From positions 992,001 to 1,056,000 of the forward strand of contig NZ_OBDO01000001.1 in assembly GCF_900215145.1 (NCBI RefSeq): 64,000 nt of DNA. Reading direction: 5' to 3'. How positions within the stretch are numbered: position 1 is the first letter of the stretch; the number at the start of each line of letters is the position of its first letter. The DNA comes from Geodermatophilus sabuli. Lineage in GTDB: Bacteria; Actinomycetota; Actinomycetes; Mycobacteriales; Geodermatophilaceae. A program made the translations under genes and the position numbers. Shown in pieces: positions 53,015 to 61,790 of the stretch. The notes below the pieces were generated by a model. That model was not told the DNA's origin. It saw only the letters and a list, made by a program, of their open reading frames with translations, and did not search any database.

Positions 53015-54103
53015 GTGGCCCGGGGGCGGGTGACCGTCCGCGGCGAGCGGCCCTACGACGTGGTGATCGGCCCGGGCGCGCAGGCCGAGCTCGGCGTGGT
53101 GCTCGCGGGGACGCCGCGGGCCGCCGTCGTGCACGCCCCGCCGCTGGCGGCGCTGGCCGGTGCCGCGGTGGAGACCCTGCAGACCGCCGGGGTCGCCGCG
53201 GAGGCCGTCGTCGTCCCCGACGGGGAGGCCGCCAAGACCGCCGAGGTCGCCGCGGGGGCCTGGGAGGAGTTCGGCCGGCTGGGTCTGACGCGCTCCGACG
53301 CCGTCGTCGGCGTCGGCGGCGGAGCGGTCACCGACCTGGCCGGCTTCCTCGCCGCCACCTGGGTCCGCGGCGTGCGCGTGGTCCACCTGCCCACCAGCCT
53401 GCTCGGCATGGTCGACGCCGCGGTCGGCGGCAAGACCGGCATCAACACCGGCGCGGGCAAGAACCTGGTCGGCGCGTTCCACCCGCCGGCCGCCGTCCTC
53501 GCCGACACCGACGTCCTCCCCGGACTCCCCGAGGCGGAGTTCCGCTCCGGCCTCGCCGAGGTCGTCAAGTGTGGCTTCATCGCCGACGGCGCCATCCTCG
53601 ACCTGCTCGACGCCGACCCGACCGGACGGCGCGACACCGCAGAGCTCATCGAGCGGGCGGTCCGGGTCAAGGCCGACGCGGTGGGGGAGGACCTCCTCGA
53701 CACGGGCGTGCGCGAGTTCCTCAACTACGGCCACACCCTCGCCCACGCCATCGAGCGGGTGGAGGACTTCGGCTGGCGGCACGGCGAGGCGGTCGCCGTC
53801 GGCCTGGTCTTCGCCGCCGAGCTGGCCGGCCGGGCGGGGCTGCTCTCCCGGGCCGAGGTCGCCCGGCACCGCGAGCTGGTGGCGGCCATGGGGCTGCCCA
53901 CCCGCTACGACGGGGACTGGGCGCGGCTGCAGTCGGTCATGCGGGTGGACAAGAAGGCCCGCGGCGCGTCGCTGCGGTTCGTCGTCCTCGACGGGCTCGG
54001 CAACCCGCGCATCCTCACCGACCCCGACCAGGCGTGGCTCGACGCCGCGTGGGCCGCGGTGTCGGCCCGCCCCACCCCGACAGCGAGCGAGGAGACCGCG
54101 TGA
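53015..54103 (+). CDS. aroB: 3-dehydroquinate synthase
   Basis: 362 residues from GTG 53015. NAD- and metal-dependent cyclisation of DAHP to 3-dehydroquinate. Conserved pieces: VPDGEAAKT, GVGGGAVTDLAGFLAATWVRG, PTSLLGMVDAAVGGKTGIN, KNLVGAFHPP, and the metal ligands in RSGLAEVVKCGFI, NYGHTLAHAIE and WRHGEAVAVG. The frame is open to GTG 52943, but that 24-codon extension is repeat-derived; GTG 53015 or 53030 fits the family better. The C-terminus ends in another truncated repeat copy (GAGCGAGGAG, 54085-54094), which also supplies the aroQ ribosome binding site. Confidence 0.94.
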   Translation: MARGRVTVRGERPYDVVIGPGAQAELGVVLAGTPRAAVVHAPPLAALAGAAVETLQTAGVAAEAVVVPDGEAAKTAEVAAGAWEEFGRLGLTRSDAVVGVGGGAVTDLAGFLAATWVRGVRVVHLPTSLLGMVDAAVGGKTGINTGAGKNLVGAFHPPAAVLADTDVLPGLPEAEFRSGLAEVVKCGFIADGAILDLLDADPTGRRDTAELIERAVRVKADAVGEDLLDTGVREFLNYGHTLAHAIERVEDFGWRHGEAVAVGLVFAAELAGRAGLLSRAEVARHRELVAAMGLPTRYDGDWARLQSVMRVDKKARGASLRFVVLDGLGNPRILTDPDQAWLDAAWAAVSARPTPTASEETA

Positions 54104-54534
54104 CGATCCAGGTGCTCAACGGCGCCAACCTCGGCCGGCTGGGGCTGCGCGAGCCGGACAAGTACGGGAGGACGACGTACGCCGAGCTGGTCGAACTCAT
54201 CGAGTCCGCCGCCGCCCAGCTCGGTCTCCAGGTACAGGTGCGGCAGACCGACGACGAGGGCCAGCTGCTGCGCTGGGTGTACGAGGCGACCGACGCCGGC
54301 CACCCGATCGTCATCAACCCCGGCGGCTGGTCGCACACCTCGGTGGTCCTCCACGACGCGCTGGCCGCGACGACCGCGCCGGTGCTCGAGGTGCACCTCA
54401 CCAACATCCACCGGCGCGAGGAGTTCCGGCACTTCTCCTACGTCTCTCGCGTCGCCGAGGGCGTGATCGCCGGGCTGGGCGTGGACGGCTACCTGCTGGC
54501 CCTGCGCTGGCTGGCGGCCCGGGACCACCGGTGA
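54100..54534 (+). CDS. aroQ: 3-dehydroquinate dehydratase, type II
   Basis: 144 residues, the small dodecameric type II enzyme. Active-site segments: VLNGANLGRLGLREPDKYG with the Asn, Arg and catalytic Tyr, INPGGWSHTSVVLHDAL, and EVHLTNIHRREEFRH with the catalytic His. Converts 3-dehydroquinate to 3-dehydroshikimate. GTGA overlaps on both sides. Confidence 0.96.
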   Translation: MTIQVLNGANLGRLGLREPDKYGRTTYAELVELIESAAAQLGLQVQVRQTDDEGQLLRWVYEATDAGHPIVINPGGWSHTSVVLHDALAATTAPVLEVHLTNIHRREEFRHFSYVSRVAEGVIAGLGVDGYLLALRWLAARDHR

Positions 54535-55646
54535 GGCACGACCAGCGGCGGGAGCGGCTGCGGGCGACGGCAGCCGAGCGCGGACTGGACGCCGTCCTGG
54601 TCACCGACCTGCTCAACGTCCGGTACCTGACCGGCTTCACCGGCTCCAACGGCGCGCTGCTGCTGCGCACCGACCGCGCCGACGTGTTCGGCACCGACGG
54701 CCGCTACACCACCCAGGCCGGCACCCAGGTCCCCGACGTCGAGCTGCTGGTCGACCGGGCCACCGTGTCCGCCCTGGCCCGCCAGGCGGTCCGCCCGCGG
54801 TCGGGTGGGCCGGGCGCGCGGCGGATCGGGTACGAGAGCCACCACCTCACCGTCGACGGGCTGCGCGCCCTGGAGTCGGTGCTGTCCGACGCCGCGGCGG
54901 GCGGCACGGTGCCGGAGCTGACCAGCGTGCGCCGCGCGGTGGAGGCGCAGCGGGCGGTCAAGGACGACGACGAGATCGACGCGCTGCGCCGGGCCTGTGC
55001 CGTGGCCGACTCCGCGCTGGCCGAGCTGGCGGCGGAGGGCGCCCTGCGACCGGGCCGCACCGAGCTGCAGGTCGGGCGCGAGCTGGACGCCCGGATGCTG
55101 GTGCTGGGTGCCGAGGCGCCGTCGTTCGAGACGATCGTGGCCACCGGCGCCAACTCCGCCATCCCGCACCACCGGCCCGACAACACGGAGCTGCGGGCCG
55201 GCGACTTCCTCAAGCTGGACTTCGGCGCGACCGTCGACGGCTACCACTCCGACATGACCCGCACGCTGGTCCTCGGCCACCCGGCCGACTGGCAGCGCGA
55301 GGTGTACGAGCTGGTCGCCGCGGCGCAGGCGGCCGGGCGGGCGGCGCTGGCCGTCGGCGCCGACGTGGTCGCCGTCGACTCGGCCGCCCGTGACGTCATC
55401 GTCGCGGCCGGGCACGGCGAGCACTTCACCCACGGCCTGGGGCACGGGGTGGGGCTGGAGATCCACGAGGCACCGGGCATCGGGCAGCTGGGCGCGGGTA
55501 CGCTGGCCGCCGGCATGGCCGTCACCGTGGAGCCGGGGATCTACCTGCCCGGCCACGGCGGTGTCCGGATCGAGGACACGCTGGTCGTCACGGATGACAC
55601 GCCCGAGTTGTTGACCCTCACGAGCAAGGAACTGCTGGTCCTCTAG
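54531..55646 (+). CDS. M24-family metallopeptidase (Xaa-Pro aminopeptidase type)
   Basis: 371 residues. N-terminal creatinase-like domain (RERLRATAAERGLDAVLVTDLLNVRYLTGFTGSNG) and pita-bread catalytic domain with the five metal ligands: LDFGATVDGYHSDMTRT (two Asp), THGLGHGVGLEIHE (His), VTVEPGIYLPG (Glu) and GVRIEDTLVV (Glu). Likely cleaves X-Pro dipeptides or N-terminal residues before Pro. Its place directly before efp is conserved widely (mycobacterial pepQ), and both deal with proline, though this is only suggestive. Confidence 0.92.
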   Translation: MRHDQRRERLRATAAERGLDAVLVTDLLNVRYLTGFTGSNGALLLRTDRADVFGTDGRYTTQAGTQVPDVELLVDRATVSALARQAVRPRSGGPGARRIGYESHHLTVDGLRALESVLSDAAAGGTVPELTSVRRAVEAQRAVKDDDEIDALRRACAVADSALAELAAEGALRPGRTELQVGRELDARMLVLGAEAPSFETIVATGANSAIPHHRPDNTELRAGDFLKLDFGATVDGYHSDMTRTLVLGHPADWQREVYELVAAAQAAGRAALAVGADVVAVDSAARDVIVAAGHGEHFTHGLGHGVGLEIHEAPGIGQLGAGTLAAGMAVTVEPGIYLPGHGGVRIEDTLVVTDDTPELLTLTSKELLVL

Positions 55647-56207
55647 ATGGCTACCACCAACGACCTCAAGAACGGCATGGTCCTCAACCTCGACGGCCAG
55701 CTCTGGACCGTCACCGAGTTCCAGCACGTCAAGCCGGGCAAGGGCGGCGCGTTCGTCCGCACCACGCTGAAGAACGTGCTCTCGGGCAAGGTCGTCGACA
55801 AGACCTTCAACGCCGGTACCAAGGTCGACACCGCCACCGTCGACAAGCGGTCGATGACGTACCTGTACAAGGACGGCACCGACTACGTCTTCATGGACGG
55901 CGACACCTACGACCAGATCCACGTGCCGGCCGAGACCGTCGGCGGCGGTGCGGACTACCTGCTGGAGAACACCGAGGTCGTCGTCGCGGTGCACGAGGGC
56001 AGCCCGCTCTACGTCGAGCTCCCGGTGACGCTGGAGCTGGTGGTCCAGCACACCGACCCGGGTCTGCAGGGGGACCGGTCCACCGGCGGCACCAAGCCGG
56101 CCACGCTGGAGACCGGCGCGCAGATCCAGGTCCCGCTGTTCGTCAACACCGGCGACAAGCTCAAGGTCGACACCCGCGACGGCCGGTACCTCGGCCGCGC
56201 CAACTGA
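55647..56207 (+). CDS. efp: Translation elongation factor P
   Basis: 186 residues, three beta-barrel domains. Rescues ribosomes stalled at polyproline. The domain I loop tip is [10 protein letters not shown], with the Lys used for modification in many bacteria; domains II/III include [17 protein letters not shown] and the C-terminal [22 protein letters not shown] signature. The ATG follows the peptidase TAG with no gap, so it is presumably co-transcribed. Confidence 0.98.
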   Translation: MATTNDLKNGMVLNLDGQLWTVTEFQHVKPGKGGAFVRTTLKNVLSGKVVDKTFNAGTKVDTATVDKRSMTYLYKDGTDYVFMDGDTYDQIHVPAETVGGGADYLLENTEVVVAVHEGSPLYVELPVTLELVVQHTDPGLQGDRSTGGTKPATLETGAQIQVPLFVNTGDKLKVDTRDGRYLGRAN

Positions 56208-56221
56208 CGCCTCGCCCGGCC

Positions 56222-56629
56222 ATGGCTGCCCGGTCCAAGGCACGCAAGCGCGCCGTGGACGTCCTCTACGAGGCCGACCTCCGCGGCTCGGACCCGCTCG
56301 CGCTGCTGCGTGAGCGGGTGGCCGACGCGCACCCGCCAGTACCCGACCACGCCGTCCGGCTGGTGGAGGGGGCGGTGGAGCACGCCGCCCGGATCGACGA
56401 GCTCATCGACCGGCACGCCAAGGGCTGGTCGATCGACCGGCTGCCCGACGTCGACCGCGCCATCCTCCGGATGTCGGTGTTCGAGCTGCTGTGGGCCGAC
56501 GACGTCCCCGACGCCGTGGTGATCGACGAGGCGGTGGAGCTGGCCCGGGCGCTGTCCACGGACGACTCGCCCGCCTACGTCAACGGCGTCCTGGGCGCGA
56601 TCCTCGACGCCGAGGTGCCCACCAGCTGA
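56222..56629 (+). CDS. nusB: Transcription antitermination factor NusB
   Basis: 135 residues, all-helical RNA-binding protein of rRNA antitermination complexes. Typical beginning ARSKARKRAVDVLYEADLRGSDP and end YVNGVLGAILD; middle WSIDRLPDVDRAILRMSVFELLW. It starts 14 bases after efp. The visible ribosome binding site is weak, so coupling to efp is likely. It ends 7 bases before a convergent 48-codon gene. Confidence 0.96.
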   Translation: MAARSKARKRAVDVLYEADLRGSDPLALLRERVADAHPPVPDHAVRLVEGAVEHAARIDELIDRHAKGWSIDRLPDVDRAILRMSVFELLWADDVPDAVVIDEAVELARALSTDDSPAYVNGVLGAILDAEVPTS

Positions 56630-56636
56630 CCTGCGG

Positions 56637-56783
56637 TCAGACCGGGGTGGCGGCCGCGGCGAGCATCGCGGACAGCCGGGCGGCCGACTCCCGGCGCTGG
56701 ACCCGGCGCAGCACCTCCCGGCGGCGGGCGGCGAGTGCCAACTCCCCGTCGGGGACGACGGCGGCCGGTGCGGGCAGGTCCAT
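56637..56783 (-). CDS. Small hypothetical protein (48 aa) between nusB and bldD
   Basis: A short ORF with an excellent Shine-Dalgarno (GAGGAG, 6-base spacing) and a TAGCGT hexamer about 35 bases upstream of the ATG. The peptide starts MDLPAPAAVVPDGEL and continues as an Ala/Arg/Leu-rich helix (RRREVLRRVQRRESAARLSA) with hydrophobic face, ending AAAATPV. No family recognised; it might be a small helical nucleic-acid- or protein-binding peptide. Signals for expression are better than for most genes here. Confidence 0.55.
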   Translation of the reverse strand: MDLPAPAAVVPDGELALAARRREVLRRVQRRESAARLSAMLAAAATPV

Positions 56784-56818
56784 GCGGGGCTCCTCGGGTG
56801 GTCGGTGCGAGGCCACCG

Positions 56819-56824
56819 ACGCTA
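56819..56824 (-). promoter_or_regulatory. Candidate -10 TAGCGT of the 48-codon gene
   Basis: On the minus strand TAGCGT precedes the GAGGAG ribosome binding site and would give a leader of about 29 nt. Confidence 0.4.
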
Positions 56825-56860
56825 GGACCCCCTGCTGACGGTTCCCTGGGTCCCGGGAGA

Positions 56861-56900
56861 CGCGAGAGCCCCTGACCGGTGTGGTCAGGGGCCTCTCGCG
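56861..56900. terminator. Hairpin downstream of bldD
   Basis: Arms of 17-18 bases (CGCGAGAG-CCCCTGACC and partner) with one bulged base and a 5-base loop. It lies 120 bases beyond the bldD stop and just upstream of the small gene's promoter, so it probably ends the bldD transcript. Confidence 0.65.
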
Positions 56901-57020
56901 TACTCGGCCCCGTCCCGAGGCCCACCGCGAGCGTGCGAGCGGTCCGGTGGCGCCGTCGCAGGGTCCCGCCGCGAGTCCGCGAGCGGCGGGGGGCGACGGG
57001 GTCCTTCTGGCGGTCCGCTC

Positions 57021-57578
57021 TCAGCGCGGGGTGCGGCGCCGCTCCCAGTTGGGGTTCATCTCTTCCTCGTCGTCGTCCTCGTCGCCGCCGAAGCCGACGA
57101 CGCTCTCCATGCCGGGGGAGAGCACGCCCCACTCGATGAGCCGCGAGGTCAGTTCGTCGGGGCTCATGTCGTAGATGATCGCCAGCGACTTGAGGTCCTC
57201 GGCGCGGATGGAGAGGACCTTGCCGTTGTAGTCGTGCCGCTGGGCCTGGATGGTCGAGGCGTAGCGCGCCAGCGGGCCGGCCTCGTCCGCGGGCAGCGAG
57301 CCCAACGACTCGAGGTTCAGCACGATCTTCGTGGTCGAGGTGACCGCGGAGCTCGGGCGCGGGTCCGGCAGCAGCTCGGAGACCGGCACGCCGTAGAAGA
57401 CCGCGAGCTCGGAGAGCCGCTGCACGGTCACCGCGCGGTCGCCTCGCTCGTAGGAGCCGACGACGACGGCCTTCCACCTGCCGTGCGACTTGTCCTCCAC
57501 TCCCTGGAGGCTGAGACCCTGCTGGTTGCGGATGGCGCGGAGCCGGGCACCGAGGGCCCGTGAGTAGTCGGTGCTCAT
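57021..57578 (-). CDS. bldD: Developmental regulator BldD (c-di-GMP-binding)
   Basis: 185 residues. N-terminal Xre-type helix-turn-helix domain (ALGARLRAIRNQQGLSLQGVEDKS ... VVGSYERGDRAVTVQRLSELAVFYGVPVSELL, about 7-75) that binds DNA as a dimer. The C-terminal domain carries the c-di-GMP signature RxD-x8-RxxD exactly (RHD, eight residues, RAED, about 117-131). In Streptomyces, BldD with c-di-GMP represses sporulation genes during vegetative growth. An acidic tail (GGDEDDDEEEMNPNWERR) follows. ATG 57578 has CAGGAAG upstream. Location between nusB and pyrR is the same as in Streptomyces. Confidence 0.95.
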   Translation of the reverse strand: MSTDYSRALGARLRAIRNQQGLSLQGVEDKSHGRWKAVVVGSYERGDRAVTVQRLSELAVFYGVPVSELLPDPRPSSAVTSTTKIVLNLESLGSLPADEAGPLARYASTIQAQRHDYNGKVLSIRAEDLKSLAIIYDMSPDELTSRLIEWGVLSPGMESVVGFGGDEDDDEEEMNPNWERRRTPR

Positions 57579-57624
57579 CGCTTCCTGCTCACTGTCCGTC
57601 GTCGTGGGCGTTCTGTCGTCACGG

Positions 57625-57654
57625 AGCGTACTGGTCGAGCCGGATCGGCGACAC
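57625..57654 (-). promoter_or_regulatory. Candidate bldD promoter
   Basis: Minus-strand GTGTCG (-35) and TACGCT (-10, 57625-57630) are 18 bases apart, about 47 bases before the start codon. The -35 is weak. No clear BldD autoregulatory operator was recognised. Confidence 0.4.
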
Positions 57655-57731
57655 CAGGACACTCATCCGGGTAGCACGGCCCCACATGGTGGACCCTCCG
57701 GCCGCGGTGCGGGTCACATCGGGGCGTGCAG

Positions 57732-57737
57732 TACCGT
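57732..57737 (+). promoter_or_regulatory. Candidate -10 TACCGT of the pyr operon
   Basis: TACCGT would start transcription near 57744, giving a leader of about 55 nt that consists almost entirely of the PyrR-binding structure. Confidence 0.45.
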
Positions 57738-57754
57738 CGCTCCCGGTCCGACCA

Positions 57755-57792
57755 CTCCTTTAACGACCCGTCCAGTGAGGCGGGGAAGGAGG
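57755..57792 (+). promoter_or_regulatory. PyrR-binding RNA hairpin sequestering the pyrR ribosome binding site
   Basis: The loop UCCAGUGAGG (57771-57780) matches the PyrR recognition consensus UCCNGNGAGG and is closed by CCCG (57767-57770)/CGGG (57781-57784). A lower stem pairs CUCCUU (57755-57760) with AAGGAG (57786-57791), which is the Shine-Dalgarno of pyrR. PyrR bound with UMP should stabilise this structure and block translation, as known for mycobacteria. There is no terminator-antiterminator pair, so control is expected at translation. Confidence 0.85.
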
Positions 57793-57797
57793 CCATC

Positions 57798-58424
57798 TTG
57801 GCCCGTTCGTCCGAACCTGCCCTGGGCGCCTCGAGCGCCCCCGGCACCACCACCCTCCTCACCGCCGCCGACGTCACCCGCGTGGTCGACCGGATGGCCC
57901 ACCAGCTGATCGAGCGGGCGGAGAGCACCCGCGAGGGGGACCAGACCGGCGGTCTCGCCGACCTCGTCCTGATCGGCATCCCCACCCGCGGCGCCCCGCT
58001 GGCCCGCCGCCTGGCCGCCCGCATCGAGGCCTTCTCCGGCACGCCGGTCGACGTGGGCACCGTCGACATCACGCTCTACCGCGACGACCTGCGCCGCCGC
58101 GGCGTCCGGGCCCTGGAACCGACGACGCTGCCGGAGGCGGGCATCGACGACAGCGTGGTCGTGCTCGTCGACGACGTCCTGTTCTCCGGCCGGTCGGTAC
58201 GCGCGGCCCTCGACGCCCTGCGCGACGTGGGCCGGCCCCGCGCGGTGCGGCTGGCCGTGCTGGTCGACCGCGGCCACCGGGAGCTGCCGATCCGCGCCGA
58301 CTACGTCGGCAAGAACGTGCCGACCTCCCGCAGCCAGTCGGTGAAGGTGCACCTCACCGAGGTGGACGGCGCCGACGAGGTCCTGCTCGCCGACCACGGA
58401 GCCGGACAGGGGGACCGAGCGTGA
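57798..58424 (+). CDS. pyrR: Bifunctional pyr operon regulator / uracil phosphoribosyltransferase PyrR
   Basis: 208 residues from a TTG start. TTG 57798 is chosen because AAGGAGG (57786-57792) sits five bases upstream; the frame is open 24 codons further but that part overlaps the RNA hairpin. PRPP motif [16 protein letters not shown] (about 138-153), [18 protein letters not shown] near the N-terminus, and the RNA-binding/dimer end ([22 protein letters not shown]). Senses UMP/UTP and binds pyr mRNA. GTGA overlap with pyrB. Confidence 0.94.
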   Translation: MARSSEPALGASSAPGTTTLLTAADVTRVVDRMAHQLIERAESTREGDQTGGLADLVLIGIPTRGAPLARRLAARIEAFSGTPVDVGTVDITLYRDDLRRRGVRALEPTTLPEAGIDDSVVVLVDDVLFSGRSVRAALDALRDVGRPRAVRLAVLVDRGHRELPIRADYVGKNVPTSRSQSVKVHLTEVDGADEVLLADHGAGQGDRA

Positions 58425-59341
58425 AGCGACACCTGCTGGAGGCCGCCGACCTGGACCGGGCCGACGCGACCCTGGTGCTCGACACCGCGGCGCAGATCGA
58501 CCAGGCACTCGCCGGCCGCGAGGTGAAGAAGCTGCCGACCCTGCGCGGCCGTACGGTGGTCAACCTCTTCTACGAGGACTCCACCCGCACCCGGATCTCC
58601 TTCGAGCTCGCCGCCAAGCGGCTGTCCGCCGACGTCATCAACTTCTCGGCCAAGGGCAGCAGCGTCTCCAAGGGCGAGAGCCTCAAGGACACCGCGCTGA
58701 CCCTGGAGGCGATGGGTTCCGACGCGATCGTCGTCCGGCACTCGGCCTCCGGGGCGCCGCACCGGCTGGCCAACTGGGTGCGCGGCAGCGTGGTCAACGC
58801 CGGCGACGGCACCCACGAGCACCCCACCCAGGCGCTGCTGGACGCCTACACGATCCGGCGCCGGCTGGGCCGGCTCGAGGGGGTGCGGGTGGCGGTCGTC
58901 GGCGACGTCCTGCACAGCCGGGTGGCCCGCTCCAACGTCCGGTTGCTGCACACCCTCGGCGCGGAGGTCACCCTGGTCGCCCCGCCGACGCTGCTGCCGG
59001 TGGGCGTGGGCAGCTGGCCGGCGGAGGTGTCCTACGACCTCGACGCCGTCCTGCCCAAGGCCGACGTGGTGATGATGCTGCGGGTCCAGGCCGAGCGGAT
59101 GAACGCCTCGTTCTTCCCCAGCGCCCGCGAGTACAGCCGCCGCTACGGACTGGACGGCCGCCGCATGGGGGTCCTGGGCGACGACGCGATCGTCATGCAC
59201 CCGGGCCCGATGAACCGCGGGATGGAGATCGCCGCCGAGGTGGCCGACTCGCCCCGCTCCACGATCGTCGAGCAGGTCGGCAACGGCGTCTCCGTGCGCA
59301 TGGCCGTCCTGTACCTGCTGCTGGGAGGCGCGCCCTCGTGA
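58421..59341 (+). CDS. pyrB: Aspartate carbamoyltransferase catalytic subunit
   Basis: 306 residues. Joins carbamoyl phosphate and aspartate. Carbamoyl phosphate site [13 protein letters not shown] (STRTR), then [12 protein letters not shown] with the 80s-loop Ser/Lys, [13 protein letters not shown], and the aspartate domain with [10 protein letters not shown] and HPGPMNRG. No pyrI regulatory subunit is present, typical for this lineage. Confidence 0.97.
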   Translation: MKRHLLEAADLDRADATLVLDTAAQIDQALAGREVKKLPTLRGRTVVNLFYEDSTRTRISFELAAKRLSADVINFSAKGSSVSKGESLKDTALTLEAMGSDAIVVRHSASGAPHRLANWVRGSVVNAGDGTHEHPTQALLDAYTIRRRLGRLEGVRVAVVGDVLHSRVARSNVRLLHTLGAEVTLVAPPTLLPVGVGSWPAEVSYDLDAVLPKADVVMMLRVQAERMNASFFPSAREYSRRYGLDGRRMGVLGDDAIVMHPGPMNRGMEIAAEVADSPRSTIVEQVGNGVSVRMAVLYLLLGGAPS

Positions 59342-60624
59342 ACCTGCTGATCAAGGGCGCCCGCCCCTACGGCGAGGACGCCGCCGACATCCTCGTCCGG
59401 GACGGCCGGATCGCCGCCGTCGGCGAGGACCTCACCGCGACCGGCGCCGAGGTGGTCCAGGCCGCCGGCCTGGTCGCGCTGCCCGGGCTGGTGGACCTGC
59501 ACACCCACCTGCGCGAGCCCGGCCGCGAGGACGCCGAGACCGTCGAGACCGGCAGCCGCGCCGCCGCGCTCGGCGGGTACACCGCGGTGCACGCCATGGC
59601 CAACACCGACCCGGTCGCCGACACCGCCGGCGTCGTGGAGCAGGTGTGGCGGCTGGGCCAGGAGGCCGGCCTGGTCGACGTCGTCCCGGTGGGGGCGGTG
59701 ACCGTCGGGCTCGCCGGCGAGCGGCTGGCCGAGCTCGGCGCGATGGCCGACTCCGCCGCCCGCGTGCGGGTGTTCTCCGACGACGGGCACTGCGTCGCCG
59801 ACCCCGCGCTCATGCGGCGGGCGCTGGAGTACGTCAAGGCGCTGGGCGGTGTCGTCGCCCAGCACGCCGAGGAGCCGCGGCTGACCGCCGGCGCGCAGAT
59901 GCACGAGGGCGACCGCTCCGCGCGGCTCGGCCTGACCGGCTGGCCGGCCGCCGCGGAGGAGGCGATCATCGCCCGCGACGTGCTGCTGGCCGGCCACGTC
60001 GGCGCCCGGCTGCACGTCTGCCACGTCTCGACGGCGGGCTCGGTGGAGCTGCTGCGCTGGGCGAAGTCCCGTGGCGTGCAGGTGACCGCCGAGGTCACCC
60101 CGCACCACCTGCTGCTCACCGACGCCTGCGCGGAGGGTTACGACCCGGTGTTCAAGGTCAACCCGCCGCTGCGCACCGACGCCGACGTCGAGGCGCTGCG
60201 GGCCGGGCTGGCCGACGGCACGATCGACGCGGTCGCCACCGACCACGCGCCGCACGCCGTGGAGGACAAGGAGACCGAGTGGGCCAGCGCCCGGCCCGGC
60301 ATGCTCGGGCTGGAGCAGGCGCTGTCGGTCGTCGTCGCCACGATGGTCGAGACCGGCCGGCTCGACTGGCGCGGCGTCGCCGACCGCATGTCCGTCCGTC
60401 CGGCCGCGATCGGCCGGCTGGACGGGCACGGCCGCCCGCTGGCCCCCGGCGAGCCGGCCAACCTGCTGCTGCTGGACCCCGCCGCCCGGTCGGTCGTCGA
60501 CCCCGCCGCGCTGGCCAGCCGCAGCCGCAACAGCCCCTATGCCGGCCGGGAACTGCCCGGCCGGGTGGTCGCGACGTTCCTGCGGGGGGCCGCGACCGTT
60601 CTGGACGGGAAGGCAACCAAGTGA
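59338..60624 (+). CDS. pyrC: Dihydroorotase
   Basis: 428 residues, type I dihydroorotase of the amidohydrolase superfamily. Metal ligands in [12 protein letters not shown] (HxH), a His in [13 protein letters not shown], and Asp in [13 protein letters not shown]; substrate-binding RExG Arg is in the first motif. Closes carbamoyl aspartate to dihydroorotate. GTGA overlaps join it to both pyrB and carA. Confidence 0.97.
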   Translation: MNLLIKGARPYGEDAADILVRDGRIAAVGEDLTATGAEVVQAAGLVALPGLVDLHTHLREPGREDAETVETGSRAAALGGYTAVHAMANTDPVADTAGVVEQVWRLGQEAGLVDVVPVGAVTVGLAGERLAELGAMADSAARVRVFSDDGHCVADPALMRRALEYVKALGGVVAQHAEEPRLTAGAQMHEGDRSARLGLTGWPAAAEEAIIARDVLLAGHVGARLHVCHVSTAGSVELLRWAKSRGVQVTAEVTPHHLLLTDACAEGYDPVFKVNPPLRTDADVEALRAGLADGTIDAVATDHAPHAVEDKETEWASARPGMLGLEQALSVVVATMVETGRLDWRGVADRMSVRPAAIGRLDGHGRPLAPGEPANLLLLDPAARSVVDPAALASRSRNSPYAGRELPGRVVATFLRGAATVLDGKATK

Positions 60625-61789
60625 GGGAAGCGCTCCTCGTGCTCGAGGACGGGCGCACGTTCCGGGGCCAGGCCTACGGCGCGGTGGGGACGACGCTGGG
60701 TGAGGCGGTGTTCGCCACCGGGATGACCGGCTACCAGGAGACCCTGACCGACCCCAGCTACGCCCGCCAGATCGTCGTCATGACCGCTCCGCACATCGGC
60801 AACACCGGCGTGAACGACGAGGACGACGAGAGCCGCCGGATGTGGGTCGCCGGCTTCGTCGTCCGCGACCCCGCCCGCCGACCGGCCAACTGGCGGGCGA
60901 CCGGGAGCCTGGACGACGAGCTGGTCGCGCAGGGCGTCGTCGGCATCAGCGACATCGACACCCGCGCCCTGACCCGCCACCTGCGCGAGCGCGGCGCGAT
61001 GCGCGCGGGCATCAGCAGCGAGGGCCTGCCGGCGCAGGAGCTGCTGGCCCGCGTGCGGGCGTCGGAGAGCATGAGCGGGGCGGACCTCGCCCCCTCGGTC
61101 ACCGCGAACGACCCCTACGTCGTCCCGGCGGTGGGGGAGCGGCGGTTCACCATCGCCGCCCTCGACCTCGGCATCAAGACCGCCACCCCGCGGCACCTGG
61201 CCGAGCTCGGCGTCGAGACCCGCGTCCTGCCGGCCACGGCGACCGCCGCGGACCTGCTGGCCGCCGGGCCGGACGGCGTCTTCCTGTCCAACGGCCCGGG
61301 CGACCCGGCGGCGGCCGACTACGCCGTCGCGGCGGTCCGCGGCGTCCTGGACGCCCGCCGGCCGCTGTTCGGCATCTGCTTCGGCAACCAGATCCTCGGC
61401 CGGGCCCTGGGCCTGGGCACCTACAAGCTGCGCTTCGGCCACCGCGGGATCAACCAGCCGGTGCTCGACCGGGTCAGCGGCACGGTGCGGGTGACCAGCC
61501 ACAACCACGGCTTCGCCGTCGACGCCCCGCTGGACCGGCCGACCGACACCCCCTACGGGCGGGTCGAGGTGAGCCACGTCGGCCTCAACGACGACGTCGT
61601 CGAGGGGCTGCGCTGCCTGGACGTGCCGGCCTTCAGCGTCCAGTTCCACCCGGAGGCGGCGGCCGGCCCGCACGACGCCGCCCCGCTGTTCGGCCGGTTC
61701 GTCGACCTGATGGAGACCGCCCGCGAGACCGGGGACGCCGTCAGCCCACCGCCGGTCGTCGGGGCCACGACCGGGGAGAAGAGCGCCTG

Positions 61790-61790
<1 letters not shown>
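60621..61790 (+). CDS. carA: Carbamoyl phosphate synthase small subunit
   Basis: 389 residues. Glutamine amidotransferase subunit supplying ammonia to CarB. N-terminal CarA domain ([40 protein letters not shown]), then the class I glutaminase: [16 protein letters not shown], nucleophile Cys in [15 protein letters not shown], and FHPEA with the His-Glu pair. The GICFGNQ context (rather than GICLGHQ) is usual in actinobacteria as far as I recall. GTG 60621 overlaps the pyrC stop. Confidence 0.97.

Noticed and set aside
61365-61400. Unusual glutaminase motif GICFGNQ in CarA, in place of GICLGHQ
   Set aside because: The nucleophile Cys and the FHPE His-Glu pair are intact, and this variant is, to my knowledge, normal for actinobacterial CarA.
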